The position numbers and the translations under genes were made by a program. Below, piece after piece: positions 1 to 15,204 of a stretch of 64,000 bases of DNA. Numbering within the stretch: position 1 is the first letter of the stretch; every line of letters begins with the position of its first letter. Below the pieces are notes generated by a model. It was not told the DNA's origin. It saw nothing but the letters and a program-made list of their open reading frames with translations, and searched no databases. The stretch is from Noviherbaspirillum sp. L7-7A (GTDB taxonomy: Bacteria; Pseudomonadota; Gammaproteobacteria; Burkholderiales; Burkholderiaceae_D), in contig NZ_JAHQRJ010000001.1 of assembly GCF_019052805.1 (NCBI RefSeq), positions 3,658,001 through 3,722,000 on the forward strand, given 5' to 3'.

Positions 1-28
1 CCTACGGAAGGTCAACTTTTGCTTGAAG

Positions 29-57
29 CGCTGGCCCGCGCCAGGCGCATGCCAGCG
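29..57 (-). terminator. Inverted repeat downstream of glmS, possible weak terminator
   Basis: CGCTGGC (29-35) and GCCAGCG (51-57) form a perfect 7-bp stem just beyond the glmS stop. No clear T-run follows on the glmS strand, so termination is only a guess. Confidence 0.3.
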
Positions 58-61
58 CGCC

Positions 62-1888
<1,827 letters not shown>

Positions 1889-1898
1889 GGTGTTTTTC

Positions 1899-3257
1899 CT
1901 ATTTGGGTTGTTTGACGGGGCGTTTCCAGCCCTCAATCGTGGTCTGGCGGCTGCGCGAGACGGTCAGGCTGTTGGCCGGCGCATCCTTGGTCAGCGTGGT
2001 GCCGGCGCCAAGGGTAGCGCCACGGCCCACCGTCACCGGCGCCACCAGCTGGGTGTCGCTGCCGATGAAGGCATCGTCCTCGATCACGGTGCGCAGCTTG
2101 TTGGCGCCGTCGTAATTGCAGGTGATGGTGCCGGCGCCGATGTTGACCCGTGACCCGACCGTGGTATCGCCGACATAGGCCAGGTGATTGGCCTTGCTGC
2201 CGGCGGCGATCTGGCTGTTCTTGACTTCGACGAAGTTGCCGATATGGACGTCTTCCGCCAGCGTAGTGCCGGGGCGCAGGCGGGCATAGGGGCCGATCAC
2301 CGATTTCGCACCGACGGCTGCCTCTTCAAGATGGCAGAACGGCTTGATGTTGACGCCGTCGCCGATCCGGACATTCTTCAGCACGCAGTTGGCGCCTATC
2401 GTCACGCCGTCGCCCAGCACGACATCGCCTTCGAACACGCAGCCCACATCGATGCTGACGTCGCGGCCGCAGACCAGGCTGCCGCGGATGTCGATGCGCG
2501 CCGGGTCGGCCAGGGTGACGCCCTGTTCCAGCAGCCGGTAGGCCAGGTTGCGCTGGTGGATGCGCTCCAGCTCAGCCAGTTGCACCTTGCTGTTCACGCC
2601 CAAGGTTTCCCAGACCGCGTCGGGCTGGGCCGACACCACCGGCACGCCGTCGGCAACGGCCCGGGCGACGATATCGGTCAGATAGTATTCGCCCTGCGCA
2701 TTGTCGTTGGACAAGGTGGACAGCCAAGCACGCAGGCGGGCGGTAGGCGCCACCATGATGCCGGTATTGACTTCGGCAATAGTGCGCTCTTGCTCGTTTG
2801 CATCTTTTTGTTCAACGATACGCACGATTCTGTCGTTGTCGCGCACAATTCGCCCATAACCGGTCGGATCTGCCATGTTGACCGTCAGAATGGACAACTT
2901 GTCGGCGCCAGCCTGGTCCAACAGACGGCGCAGCGATTCCGATCTGGTCAGTGGCACGTCGCCATACAGGATCAGGGTGGGCACATCGTCGCGCAACTGC
3001 GGCAGCGCCTGCATGACCGCGTGGCCGGTGCCGAGCTGCGGCTCCTGGCGGGCAAATGCCAGATTGTCAGACTGCAACATCTGCGGCACCATATCGCCGC
3101 CGTGGCCATAGATCACGCAAATGGAAGTGGGGGAAAGCGTGCGGGCGGTATCGATAACGTGGGATAACAGTGCCTTGCCTGCCAGCGGATGCAGAACCTT
3201 GGGAAGCGCGGACTGCATCCGCTTTCCCATTCCTGCTGCGAGAATGACGATATTCAT
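1899..3257 (-). CDS. glmU: Bifunctional N-acetylglucosamine-1-phosphate uridyltransferase / glucosamine-1-phosphate acetyltransferase
   Basis: Catalyses the last two steps to UDP-GlcNAc. The N-terminal half is a nucleotidyltransferase with the LAAGMGKRM loop and YGDVPL. The C-terminal half is a left-handed beta-helix of hexapeptide repeats (for example [15 protein letters not shown]) ending in the acetyltransferase region ([12 protein letters not shown]). The start is placed at MNIVILAAG, eight codons inside the longest frame, because the family begins there. Length is 452 aa. It is immediately upstream of glmS and divergent from the lipoprotein gene with a very short gap, so the promoter must overlap the neighbouring 5' end. 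Confidence 0.97.
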   Translation of the reverse strand: MNIVILAAGMGKRMQSALPKVLHPLAGKALLSHVIDTARTLSPTSICVIYGHGGDMVPQMLQSDNLAFARQEPQLGTGHAVMQALPQLRDDVPTLILYGDVPLTRSESLRRLLDQAGADKLSILTVNMADPTGYGRIVRDNDRIVRIVEQKDANEQERTIAEVNTGIMVAPTARLRAWLSTLSNDNAQGEYYLTDIVARAVADGVPVVSAQPDAVWETLGVNSKVQLAELERIHQRNLAYRLLEQGVTLADPARIDIRGSLVCGRDVSIDVGCVFEGDVVLGDGVTIGANCVLKNVRIGDGVNIKPFCHLEEAAVGAKSVIGPYARLRPGTTLAEDVHIGNFVEVKNSQIAAGSKANHLAYVGDTTVGSRVNIGAGTITCNYDGANKLRTVIEDDAFIGSDTQLVAPVTVGRGATLGAGTTLTKDAPANSLTVSRSRQTTIEGWKRPVKQPK

Positions 3258-3272
3258 AAGTGATAGGTTGAA

Positions 3273-4196
3273 ATGACGCAAAATTTTAGCATGGGGGGGT
3301 ATGCGGCATGGCTCCGGCGGGCGGCGCTATTGTTTCTTGTCGCATTATTGTCTTCCTGCAACATGGCGAGGCTAGGATATAACAATGGGGAAACCATTTC
3401 CTATTTTTGGCTCAACGGCTATGTCGGTTTCGATGCCGATCAAAAACCCTGGGTAAAAAAGGAAATTGGCAATCTTTTCGCCTGGCATCGGCGCACCCAG
3501 TTGCCTGATTACATCGGATTGCTGACCCAGGCCCAAAAACGCATCGCCAAGCCGGTGACCGAAGCGGAGCTGGCGCGTGACTACGAAGACATGCGCCGCC
3601 GCGTGCTGACGGTCACCGACCGCGCTGCGCCATCGCTGGCGGACCTGGCGCTGGCATTGCGTCCCGAGCAGATTGCCCGCATCCAGGAAAAATTCGACAG
3701 CAACAACGAGACTTTCCGCAAGGAGCATCTGCGCGGCGACCTGGCCGACCGCCAGCGCCAGCGTTTCAAGCGCACCATGAAGCAGGCCGAACACTGGTTT
3801 GGCAATTTTTCCGGGGAACAGGAGCGCCAGATCCGCGCACTGTCCGATGCCCGGCCGCTCAACGATGAGCTGGTGCTGGCCGACCGCATCCAGCGGCAGG
3901 CGGAAATGATCAGGATGCTGCAGCGGATCGAAGCCGAAAAGCCGACCCGCGAGGCGGCGGCGGGCATGATCCGGCAATATGTGTCCGGCACCATGGACCA
4001 CTATGGCCATCCGGAATACCAGGCGTATTTCGAAAAATACCGCGCTGCCCAGATGCGCATGGTGGCCGGCATCATCAATGTCACCACGGCCGCGCAGAAG
4101 GAGCACTTCACGCAGGCGCTGCAGGGCTGGATCGACGACTTCCAGACCCTGTCGCGGCTCGACCCGGCGCCGGCGCAGCGCTTCAACGTCAACTGA
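3273..4196 (+). CDS. Putative outer-membrane or periplasmic lipoprotein (DUF6279-like)
   Basis: 307 aa with a type II signal peptide: positive start, hydrophobic stretch at residues 17-26, and lipobox LSSC with Cys29 as the lipidated residue. The mature part is charged and mostly helical ([16 protein letters not shown] near the start), resembling the DUF6279 lipoproteins of unknown function. No catalytic motif is seen. An ATG six codons downstream would shorten the signal peptide without removing it. The gene is divergent from glmU and stands alone; function is unknown. Confidence 0.75.
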   Translation: MTQNFSMGGYAAWLRRAALLFLVALLSSCNMARLGYNNGETISYFWLNGYVGFDADQKPWVKKEIGNLFAWHRRTQLPDYIGLLTQAQKRIAKPVTEAELARDYEDMRRRVLTVTDRAAPSLADLALALRPEQIARIQEKFDSNNETFRKEHLRGDLADRQRQRFKRTMKQAEHWFGNFSGEQERQIRALSDARPLNDELVLADRIQRQAEMIRMLQRIEAEKPTREAAAGMIRQYVSGTMDHYGHPEYQAYFEKYRAAQMRMVAGIINVTTAAQKEHFTQALQGWIDDFQTLSRLDPAPAQRFNVN

Positions 4197-4261
4197 CCCG
4201 GCGCCGGCCGCCACATGGCGGCCGGTGCCAGGCCTTCATCCTGTCAGGACAATTCTCGACC

Positions 4262-4801
4262 ATGCCAATCCCATTCTTCACTGCGCTGTTGCTTGCCCTG
4301 TACGCCGGCCTGGCCGCGCACACCGCCTCGGCCGAGCCGGCGCCGCCCGCGCGCCAGGCCGAAGTCGCCGCGCGCGGCGCGCAGGTGATGCCGTTCGAAC
4401 TGGCGGCCACCAGCCACATCTTCACCAAGAACCGCAACGGCGGCCTGCAGCAGGTGCTGGTCAGGAATCCGAAGGACAAGGAACAGTTGCGCCTGGTGCG
4501 CAGCCATCTGCAGGAAATCGCCGGGCGTTTCCAGGCTGGCGATTTTTCCGCGCCCGCCCGGATCCACGGCGAGGCCATGCCCGGCCTGGCGCAGCTGAAG
4601 CAGGCCAGGCCTGGCGAGATCACGCTCCATTACAAGGAAGTCCGCGATGGCGCCCAGATCCGCTACGCCACGTCGAATCCGGCGCTGGTGCCGGCCTTGC
4701 ATCAATGGTTCGACGCCCAGCTGTCCGACCATGGCGCCGATGCGCGCGAAGGCCATGCGCATCACCACGGCCATCAGGCGCATCAGGCTCCCCGGCAGTA
4801 A
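4262..4801 (+). CDS. Secreted hypothetical protein with His-rich C-terminus
   Basis: 179 aa with a clear Sec signal peptide (hydrophobic residues 5-18, likely cleavage after TASA near residue 24). The body contains the sequence IHGEAMPGL and a WFDAQLSDHG segment, followed by a His-rich tail (HAHHHGHQAHQ) that could bind metal. From memory, similar small exported proteins are sometimes labelled aspartate carbamoyltransferase, but this one has no carbamoyltransferase fold motifs and is exported, so that name is not used. It converges with the P-type ATPase gene only 14 bp away. Function is unknown; metal binding is inferred from the tail. Confidence 0.7.
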   Translation: MPIPFFTALLLALYAGLAAHTASAEPAPPARQAEVAARGAQVMPFELAATSHIFTKNRNGGLQQVLVRNPKDKEQLRLVRSHLQEIAGRFQAGDFSAPARIHGEAMPGLAQLKQARPGEITLHYKEVRDGAQIRYATSNPALVPALHQWFDAQLSDHGADAREGHAHHHGHQAHQAPRQ

Positions 4802-4815
4802 CGGCCCGGCCGGAT

Positions 4816-7551
<2,736 letters not shown>

Positions 7552-7621
7552 TTCGCCTTTACCTGTCCAGTGCGAAGTGCCGGCAACGGTTGCAGCATCG
7601 CCGTCCCTCGCCGGATATTCC

Positions 7622-7635
7622 TTGACTGAAATCAA
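7622..7635. promoter_or_regulatory. FNR/ANR-like binding site
   Basis: TTGACTGAAATCAA fits the FNR/ANR consensus TTGAT-N4-ATCAA at nine of ten fixed positions and is embedded in a longer palindrome (CTTGA...TCAAG). It lies in the intergenic region between the divergent ATPase and antiporter genes, about 70 bp before the ATPase start. Regulation by oxygen is inferred, in keeping with the nearby molybdoenzyme genes. Confidence 0.5.
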
Positions 7636-7815
7636 GCTGGTCGGCAACGCCATGGATGCAGGTCGGAAAGTCCGGCTCCCCTGTAACCCGGCGGTATGCG
7701 CATGATCAATGGCCGTAGCGATAAGCACGCCTTTCCTTGATCGTTTGCCTGTCGGTAATGCAACCACGCAAGCCACTGCCGGTCACATTGTTTTGAACCT
7801 GACACAAGCGTGCCT

Positions 7816-9138
7816 ATGACCAATGCACTATGGTTTCTCCTGGTAGGCATCCTGATGCTCACGCGCGGCCTGACATCGACCGCGCTGCAGCGTCTGCCAT
7901 TCACGTCGGCGATCATCTATCTGGCCGTCGGCATCGTGCTCGGCCCCACCGTGCTGGGCCTGTTCTACTTCGATCCGATCAAGCAGTCGGCATTGCTGGA
8001 ACTGATGACGGAGATCGCGGTGCTGATCTCGCTGTTTTCCGCCGGCGTGAAAATGCCGGTGCCGGTGAAGTGGCCGCGCTGGCGCGCGCCGGTGCGGCTG
8101 GCCTGGGTGTCGATGACGATCACGGTCGGCCTGATCGCCGCTTGCGCCTATTTCTTTCTCGGCCTGCCGCTGGGCGCCGGCATCCTGCTCGGCGGCGTGC
8201 TGGCGCCGACCGACCCGGTGCTCGCCACCGATGTCCAGACCCGCCATCCGGGCGACAAGGACACGCTGCGCTTCACCCTGACCTGCGAGGCCGGCATGAA
8301 CGACGGCACCGCCTTCCCGTTCGTGATGCTGGGGCTGGGCATGCTGGGCCTGCATGAACTGGGCGACCATGGCCTGCGCTGGATCGCCGTCGACGTGATC
8401 TGGGCCACGCTGGGCGCGATTATCATCGGCACCCTGGGCGGCCTGCTGATTGCGCAGGTCGGCTGGCGGCTGCGCGGCATGGAGCAGAAGCATGACGTGC
8501 TGGACGACCTGGTCGGCCTGGGCCTGATTGCCGTGGTGTATGGCCTGTCGGTCTACCTCAATACCTGGGGTTTTCTGGCGGTCTTCTTCGCCGGCGTGGC
8601 GCTGCGCCACGGCGAACTGAAGCTGGCCGGCTCGGCCGGCGTGAAGAAGGAGCAGCTCGAAGGCGAGAATGCGGCATCCGGCGGCTCGGCGCCGGTCGGC
8701 GACGGACAGCCGCAGCCGCCGCACATCGTCAGCGTCGAGGCGCTGGTGTTCAAGGAGCACCTGGAGCGGCTGTCGGAACTGATGCTGGTGCTGCTCCTGG
8801 GCGGCATGATGGTCAGCCAGTACTGGAACTGGATGACGGTCGGCTTCGCGCTGTTCCTGTTCCTGGTGGCGCGGCCCCTGAGCGTATTCGTCGGCCTGCT
8901 CGGCACCGGCACCTCGACCCGCATACGCGCCATGTCGGGCTGGTTCGGCGTGCGCGGCATCGGCTCCATCTATTACCTGAGCTATGCCATCCAGCATGGC
9001 CTGCCCACCGAGCTGGCGCATGAGCTGATACAGCTGACGCTGGTGGTGATCACGCTGTCCATCGTATTCCACGGCACCAGCGTCAAGCCGCTGATGAACC
9101 GGCTGTGGCGCCGGCGTGGTGAAACGGGGGCGACATGA
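7816..9138 (+). CDS. Cation:proton antiporter (CPA1, NhaP/sodium-hydrogen exchanger family)
   Basis: Membrane exchanger of Na+ or K+ for H+. It is almost entirely hydrophobic, with about 12 segments. Key motifs are LGGVLAPTDPVLATDV (the conserved DP region) and a later charged TM with GVRGIGSIYYL. A cytoplasmic loop around residues 270-310 is rich in Gly, Ser and Glu. The ATG at 7816 is chosen; a GTG two codons upstream is possible, and neither has a strong Shine-Dalgarno. It is divergent from the P-type ATPase, suggesting a shared ion-homeostasis control region, with the FdhF-like gene downstream on the same strand. Confidence 0.88.
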   Translation: MTNALWFLLVGILMLTRGLTSTALQRLPFTSAIIYLAVGIVLGPTVLGLFYFDPIKQSALLELMTEIAVLISLFSAGVKMPVPVKWPRWRAPVRLAWVSMTITVGLIAACAYFFLGLPLGAGILLGGVLAPTDPVLATDVQTRHPGDKDTLRFTLTCEAGMNDGTAFPFVMLGLGMLGLHELGDHGLRWIAVDVIWATLGAIIIGTLGGLLIAQVGWRLRGMEQKHDVLDDLVGLGLIAVVYGLSVYLNTWGFLAVFFAGVALRHGELKLAGSAGVKKEQLEGENAASGGSAPVGDGQPQPPHIVSVEALVFKEHLERLSELMLVLLLGGMMVSQYWNWMTVGFALFLFLVARPLSVFVGLLGTGTSTRIRAMSGWFGVRGIGSIYYLSYAIQHGLPTELAHELIQLTLVVITLSIVFHGTSVKPLMNRLWRRRGETGAT

Positions 9139-9258
9139 CGGAATGCGCAAGCCCGGCGCAGATAGCCGCCACTGTCCTGAATCTTGTCGATGCATGCCGG
9201 TCAACAATGGATTGCGCCGACTGCGCGCCGCTGCTGCCCCACCAGGAGGCTATCGCCC

Positions 9259-11550
9259 ATGAGCAAGGATGAACATTTTAAGCCCGCCTACCAGCCTGCC
9301 GGCGGATGGGGTTCGGTCAAGGCCGTGACCTCCATGCTGCTGAAGGAAGGGGCGGCCATCAACGGCAGCCGCATCCTGCTGCACCAGAACAAGCCCGATG
9401 GCTTCGCCTGCGTCAGCTGCGCCTGGGCCAAGCCGGCGCATCCGCATCCGTTCGAGTTCTGCTCCAACGGCGCCCAGGCCACCGCCTGGGAAATCACCAG
9501 CAAGCGGGTTCCGCCGGACTTCTTCCTGCGCCACACCGCGACCGAGCTGGAAGGCTGGAGCGACCATGCGCTGGAAGAGGAGGGCCGGCTGACGTCGCCG
9601 CTGCGCTGGGACGCGGCCACCGACAAATACCTGGAAGTATCGTGGCAGCAGGCCTTCGACGAGATCGGCGCCGAACTGAAGAAGCTGGCGCCGCAGTCGG
9701 CCGTGTTCTACACCTCCGGCCGGGCATCGCTGGAGACTTCCTACATGTACCAGCTGCTGGCCCGCATGTACGGCTGCAACAACCTGCCCGACAGCTCCAA
9801 CATGTGCCATGAAAGCACCTCGGTGGCGCTGCCCGAAACCATCGGCGTGCCGATCGGCACCGTGGCGCTGGACGACTTCGAGCAGACCGACTGCGTCTTC
9901 TTCTTTGGCCAGAATGTCGGCACCAACAGCCCGCGCATGCTGCACCAGCTGCAGGAAGCTCGCAAGCGCGGCGTGCCGGTGATTACCTTCAATCCCCTGC
10001 GCGAGCGCGGCCTGGTCAGCTTCACCAACCCGCAGGACCCGGCCCAGATGCTGACCGCCGACGAGACCGGCATCAGCACCCAGTACCACCAGCTCAAGGC
10101 CGGCGGCGACAGCGCCGCGCTGATGGGCCTGTGCAAGTTCCTGGTCGAATGGGACGATGCGGCGCAGCAGGCGGGCAGGGCGCGGGTGCTGGACGAGCGC
10201 TTCCTGGCGCAGCACACCCATGGCCATGCCGAGTTCCTGGAGGCGGTGCGCGGCTGGCGCTGGGAAGACATCGAGCGCGAATCGGGCCTTGCCCGCAAGG
10301 CGCTCGAAATGGCGGCCGGCGCCTATGCCAATGCGCGCGCCGTGATCGGCATCTACGGCATGGGCCTGACCCAGCACAAGAAGGGCGTGCAGAACGTGCA
10401 GATGCTGTGCAACCTGCTGCTGTTGAAGGGCAATATCGGCAAGCCCGGCGCCGGCATCTGCCCGGTGCGCGGCCATTCGAATGTGCAGGGCCAGCGCACC
10501 GTGGGCATCACCGAAAAGCCGGAGCTGGCGCCGCTGGACAGGCTGGAGAAGCAGTACGGCTTCAGGGCGCCGCGCGAAAAGGGCCTGGCCACGGTGGAAG
10601 CCTGCGAGGGCATCCTGTCGGGCGAGGTAAAGGCCTTCGTCAGCCTGGGCGGCAACTTCGTGCGGGCCGCGCCGGAAACCGCCTTGCTGGAAGCGGCCTG
10701 GCGGCGGTTGCGGCTGTCGGTGCAGATCGCCACCAAGCTCAACCGCAGCCATGTGCTGCATGGCGAGGTGGCTTTCATCCTGCCCTGTCTTGGCCGCATC
10801 GAGATCGACCGCCAGGCCGGCGGCGAGCAGTCGGTGTCGATCGAGGACAGCACCGGCCACATGCACGGCTCGCGCGGCGTGGCCGAGCCGGCGGCCGACA
10901 GCCTGCTGTCGGAGCCGGCCATCGTGGCCGGCATCGCCCGCGCGCTGCTGCCGCCGAATCCGAAGCTGGACTGGGAAAAGTGGGTCGGCGACTACAGCCT
11001 GATCAGGGACGCGATCGCCGAGACCTATCCCGACATCTTCCATGGCTTCAACGAGCGCATGTGGCGGCCGGGCGGCTTTGCGCGGCCGATCGCTGCCAGG
11101 AAGCGCGAATGGAAAACCAAAACCGGCAAGGCCAACTTCATCGTGCCCGAAGCCCTGAATGAAAACCCCGACATGGCCGAGCCGGCCGATGTGCTGCGCC
11201 TGTTCACGCTGCGCTCGGACGGCCAGTTCAACACCACGGTGTATCACCATGACGACCGCTTCCGCGGCGTCTACGGCACCCGCATGGTGCTGCTGCTGAA
11301 CCTTGCCGACATGGCGCGGCTGGGCCTGGCCGAAGGCGACCGCGTGACCGCTGCCACCCATGCCAGCGATGGCGTGGCGCGCAGCGTGGCCGGCCTGCGC
11401 ATCACGCCCTACGACATCCCCCAGGGTTGCGCCGCCGGCTATTTCCCCGAATGCAATCCGCTGATTCCGCTCTGGCACCATGCCGAGGAAAGCATGGTGC
11501 CGGCGGCCAAGGCAATCTCGATCCGGCTCACCCGCATGGAGGCGCCATGA
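9259..11550 (+). CDS. FdhF/YdeP family molybdopterin oxidoreductase
   Basis: 763-aa molybdopterin-dependent oxidoreductase of the formate-dehydrogenase-like YdeP group; cytoplasmic, since no twin-arginine signal is visible. Cys51, Cys54 and Cys68 (FACVSCAW and later FEFCSN) are candidate iron-sulfur ligands. SSNMCHEST (Cys183) lies where FdhF carries its active-site Sec/Cys, although its role as Mo ligand is inferred. A C-terminal molydopterin dinucleotide-binding domain includes the FNTTVYHHDDRFRGVYGTR region. The start is fixed by AGGAGG at 9244-9249, nine bases before the ATG; a longer frame beginning at 9184 is not supported. Its stop overlaps the fdhD start (ATGA). In E. coli YdeP is linked to acid resistance; the substrate here is unknown. 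Confidence 0.9.
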   Translation: MSKDEHFKPAYQPAGGWGSVKAVTSMLLKEGAAINGSRILLHQNKPDGFACVSCAWAKPAHPHPFEFCSNGAQATAWEITSKRVPPDFFLRHTATELEGWSDHALEEEGRLTSPLRWDAATDKYLEVSWQQAFDEIGAELKKLAPQSAVFYTSGRASLETSYMYQLLARMYGCNNLPDSSNMCHESTSVALPETIGVPIGTVALDDFEQTDCVFFFGQNVGTNSPRMLHQLQEARKRGVPVITFNPLRERGLVSFTNPQDPAQMLTADETGISTQYHQLKAGGDSAALMGLCKFLVEWDDAAQQAGRARVLDERFLAQHTHGHAEFLEAVRGWRWEDIERESGLARKALEMAAGAYANARAVIGIYGMGLTQHKKGVQNVQMLCNLLLLKGNIGKPGAGICPVRGHSNVQGQRTVGITEKPELAPLDRLEKQYGFRAPREKGLATVEACEGILSGEVKAFVSLGGNFVRAAPETALLEAAWRRLRLSVQIATKLNRSHVLHGEVAFILPCLGRIEIDRQAGGEQSVSIEDSTGHMHGSRGVAEPAADSLLSEPAIVAGIARALLPPNPKLDWEKWVGDYSLIRDAIAETYPDIFHGFNERMWRPGGFARPIAARKREWKTKTGKANFIVPEALNENPDMAEPADVLRLFTLRSDGQFNTTVYHHDDRFRGVYGTRMVLLLNLADMARLGLAEGDRVTAATHASDGVARSVAGLRITPYDIPQGCAAGYFPECNPLIPLWHHAEESMVPAAKAISIRLTRMEAP

Positions 11551-12374
11551 ACGCCGCCGCCGACATGCAGGCGCTGGCAATGCCGGCTGCTTCCTGCGAG
11601 GTTGGCGCATGGCGGCATGGCCTGGCGGCGCAGGCCTTCGACACCGTGGTGGAAGAGGTGCCGGTGGCGCTGGTCTACAACGGCATTTCCCATGCGGTGC
11701 TGTTGGCCTCGCCCACCGACCTGGAGGACTTCGCGCTCGGCTTTTCCCTGTCCGAGGCGATACTGGCCAGCCGCGCCGAACTGTATGACCTGGAAGCGGT
11801 GGCGGGCGGGCAGGGCATCGAACTGCGCATGACCATCGCCGGCGCCGCCATGCATGCATTGAAGCTGCGCCGGCGCACGCTGGCGGGCCGCACCGGCTGC
11901 GGCCTGTGCGGCACCGAAAGCCTGGACCAGGTGCTGCGGCCGGTCACGCCGGTGGCCGCAGGCGGCGTGGCGCAGGCATCGGCCATCCATGCCGCGATGC
12001 GGGCGCTGACGGACAGCCAGGCGTTGCACCAGTCCACCGGCGCCGCGCATGCCGCCGGCTGGGCGCGCTGGGATGGCGAACTGCTGCTGACGCGCGAGGA
12101 TGTCGGCCGCCACAATGCGCTGGACAAGCTGGTCGGCGCCATTGCGCATGACGGCCTGGACGCGCGGGAAGGCTTTGCCATCGTCACCAGCCGCGCCAGC
12201 GTCGAGATGGCGCAGAAGGCGGCCTGCGCCGGCATCGGCCTGCTGGCCGCGATCTCCGCGCCCACCGCGATGGCGGTGCGCCTGGCAGAGCAGTGCGGCC
12301 TGACGCTGGCCGGGTTCGTGCGGCAGGACAGGCAGCTGGTCTACAGCCATCCGCAGCGGGTGCTGCCCGGCTGA
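11547..12374 (+). CDS. fdhD: Formate dehydrogenase accessory sulfurtransferase FdhD
   Basis: Transfers sulfur from IscS to the molybdenum cofactor of formate-dehydrogenase-type enzymes. The diagnostic cysteine pair is in RTGCGLCGTESL (Cys118 and Cys121), and the conserved DVGRHNALDKLVG follows. The ATG overlaps the stop of the upstream oxidoreductase (ATGA) and is preceded by GGAGG, so the 275-aa form is preferred over a 40-codon extension. Translational coupling suggests FdhD matures its neighbour, which is consistent with that enzyme being a true bis-MGD protein. Confidence 0.93.
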   Translation: MNAAADMQALAMPAASCEVGAWRHGLAAQAFDTVVEEVPVALVYNGISHAVLLASPTDLEDFALGFSLSEAILASRAELYDLEAVAGGQGIELRMTIAGAAMHALKLRRRTLAGRTGCGLCGTESLDQVLRPVTPVAAGGVAQASAIHAAMRALTDSQALHQSTGAAHAAGWARWDGELLLTREDVGRHNALDKLVGAIAHDGLDAREGFAIVTSRASVEMAQKAACAGIGLLAAISAPTAMAVRLAEQCGLTLAGFVRQDRQLVYSHPQRVLPG

Positions 12375-13811
12375 TCAGGCCTTCGGCACGGCGCCCGCCG
12401 TGGCTTCATCGCCGCGCTTGTCGGCCCGCACCCCGGCCGCCGCGCCGGCGGCGATCAGGCCTTCGCCGGCCGCATGGGTGGCGGCATATTCGCTGTCCGG
12501 CACCAGCACGAGCTGCGCACCGCTGGCACGCACTTCCTCGGCCAGCCGGTCGATCGCCTCGATGCGGTCCGGGTCGGGATTCACATTGCGGATATAGATT
12601 GCCTTGATGCGCTGCGGATGGCGCAGCACCAGCGCCCGATAGATCTCCGGATCCTCCTGTCCGCTGTCGCCGATCAGCACGAAGGGCAACTGCGGATAGG
12701 TCTCGAAGACGCGCTCGATGCTGGACAGCTTGTGCTCCTGGTGCCGGCTGGCGCCGAACAGGCTTTTCACGCCCAGTTCCTTCAACATCAGCGGGCCGAT
12801 CGGCAGGTTCTGGGAACGAAGGAAATCGACCAGCGGCGTGTAAAGGTGCCACGGGCTGCTCGATACATAGAACAGCGGATTGGCGTCATTGCCGCCCGCG
12901 CCCGCGTGCAGCGCCCGGTAGAACGCGGCCACGCCCTTGAACGGCTTGCGGGTATGGGCGTTGGAGACGGCCAGCATCTTGAGCATGCGGATCTTGTTGG
13001 TCACGTTGCTCCACAACACCGTGTCGTCGATGTCGCTGATGATGCCGAACTGTGCGCTGGCCGGCGGCACCAGCACGTCGGCCGTGGCGCTTGCATGGCC
13101 GGCGGCCGGCGCCGGGTTCAGCAGTTCCAGCGTCACCTGATGCCAGCCGGCGGCTACCGGTTGCGGCAGGGTCAGCTCGGCCTGGAAGTAGCCGTTATCG
13201 TCCGTCACGATTTCCTGCGCCGTACCTTCCGCGCCTGCGAAACGGGCGCGCAGTCGCGCGCCGGGCACTTCGTCCGAGCCCAGCCGCTTGTACAGTTCGG
13301 TCAGGTTGCGCCAGCCGCTGTGGCCGGGTTCCGGCGTGACGAAGCCCTCGTCCTTCAGCACCCGGCCGCGCAGCAGCAGGCGCTCGGTCGTGCCGTAGCC
13401 GATATAGGGAATCACGATGGCCGCGCCGTCGGCAGCGGTGAAACGCTTGAAGCGCCGGCTGGCCAGGCGCGCCAGCCGGGCCGCGCTTTCCTGCGCCTGC
13501 TGCAGCGCACGCGGCAGGCGTGATGCCGGCATGTCGGGCGCAGCCCCGGTCGGCGCGCCGGTGGTGGCCGGCGGCGCATATTCAATCCACAGCGGCGCAT
13601 CGTCGGCCAGCCGCAGCGCCGCCGCCTCTCGCTGTGCCGGCGCATGCGGATCGACCCGTTCCGGCAGCACCGCCAGTTCCACGCCCTGCTGCCGCAAACG
13701 GTCGATCTCGTCCTCCGACAGTACATCCGGATTAACCCAGATCGCATCCGGCTTCGCGCCCTGCGCCATCAGGTCGTCATAGCCTTGACGGCTCAGTATC
13801 AGAAAGGTCAT
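12375..13811 (-). CDS. App1-type phosphatase (DUF2183, putative phosphatidate phosphatase)
   Basis: 478 aa. The C-terminal half carries the HAD-type DxDxT motif in FGIISDIDDTVLWS (Asp260, Asp262, Thr264), then FYVSSSPWHLY and LIGDSGQEDPEIY, which characterise the App1/DUF2183 domain of yeast phosphatidate phosphatase relatives. The N-terminal about 100 residues (MTFLILSRQGYDD) are not recognised. The start has an excellent GGAGGA upstream; the longer frame runs into the adjacent insertion sequence. Its 3' end abuts fdhD convergently. The IS110 element sits about 110 bp upstream of the start and may have separated it from its original promoter. Substrate specificity is inferred from the family. 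Confidence 0.82.
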   Translation of the reverse strand: MTFLILSRQGYDDLMAQGAKPDAIWVNPDVLSEDEIDRLRQQGVELAVLPERVDPHAPAQREAAALRLADDAPLWIEYAPPATTGAPTGAAPDMPASRLPRALQQAQESAARLARLASRRFKRFTAADGAAIVIPYIGYGTTERLLLRGRVLKDEGFVTPEPGHSGWRNLTELYKRLGSDEVPGARLRARFAGAEGTAQEIVTDDNGYFQAELTLPQPVAAGWHQVTLELLNPAPAAGHASATADVLVPPASAQFGIISDIDDTVLWSNVTNKIRMLKMLAVSNAHTRKPFKGVAAFYRALHAGAGGNDANPLFYVSSSPWHLYTPLVDFLRSQNLPIGPLMLKELGVKSLFGASRHQEHKLSSIERVFETYPQLPFVLIGDSGQEDPEIYRALVLRHPQRIKAIYIRNVNPDPDRIEAIDRLAEEVRASGAQLVLVPDSEYAATHAAGEGLIAAGAAAGVRADKRGDEATAGAVPKA

Positions 13812-13936
13812 CGGCTCCTCCGCTACGATGCATGTCGTTTTGTTATTGGAGGTCTTCGCCTCCGGAAGATTCCGGGCCTGCACGCTTGCGTTGCGCGAAG
13901 TCGTTCCACGCCGGCTCTTGTAGATACTGTTATGCC

Positions 13937-15141
<1,205 letters not shown>

Positions 15142-15147
15142 GACGGA

Positions 15148-15153
15148 ATAATA
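15148..15153 (-). promoter_or_regulatory. -10 half of the IS110 circle-junction promoter
   Basis: On the transposase strand TATTAT lies two bases inside the element's left end. In a circular form it stands 17 bp from TTGACG at the right end, giving a sigma70-type promoter pointing into the candidate bridge RNA and transposase. In the linear integrated state the -35 is absent. Confidence 0.7.
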
Positions 15154-15157
15154 CAAG

Positions 15158-15190
15158 GGTGGAATACCCCAAAGGAGCATTCCACGAGCC
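15158..15190. repeat. REP-like palindrome, copy A (split by the IS110 element)
   Basis: GTGGAATACCCC (15159-15170) and GGAGCATTCCAC (15174-15185) form a 12-bp stem with an AAA loop, two positions pairing only as G-U on the minus-strand transcript. Its left shoulder (GGCTCTTGT, 13913-13921) lies on the far side of the IS element. Sequence matches copy B in inverted orientation. Confidence 0.7.
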
Positions 15191-15204
15191 GTTGATCATG
15201 GTGA

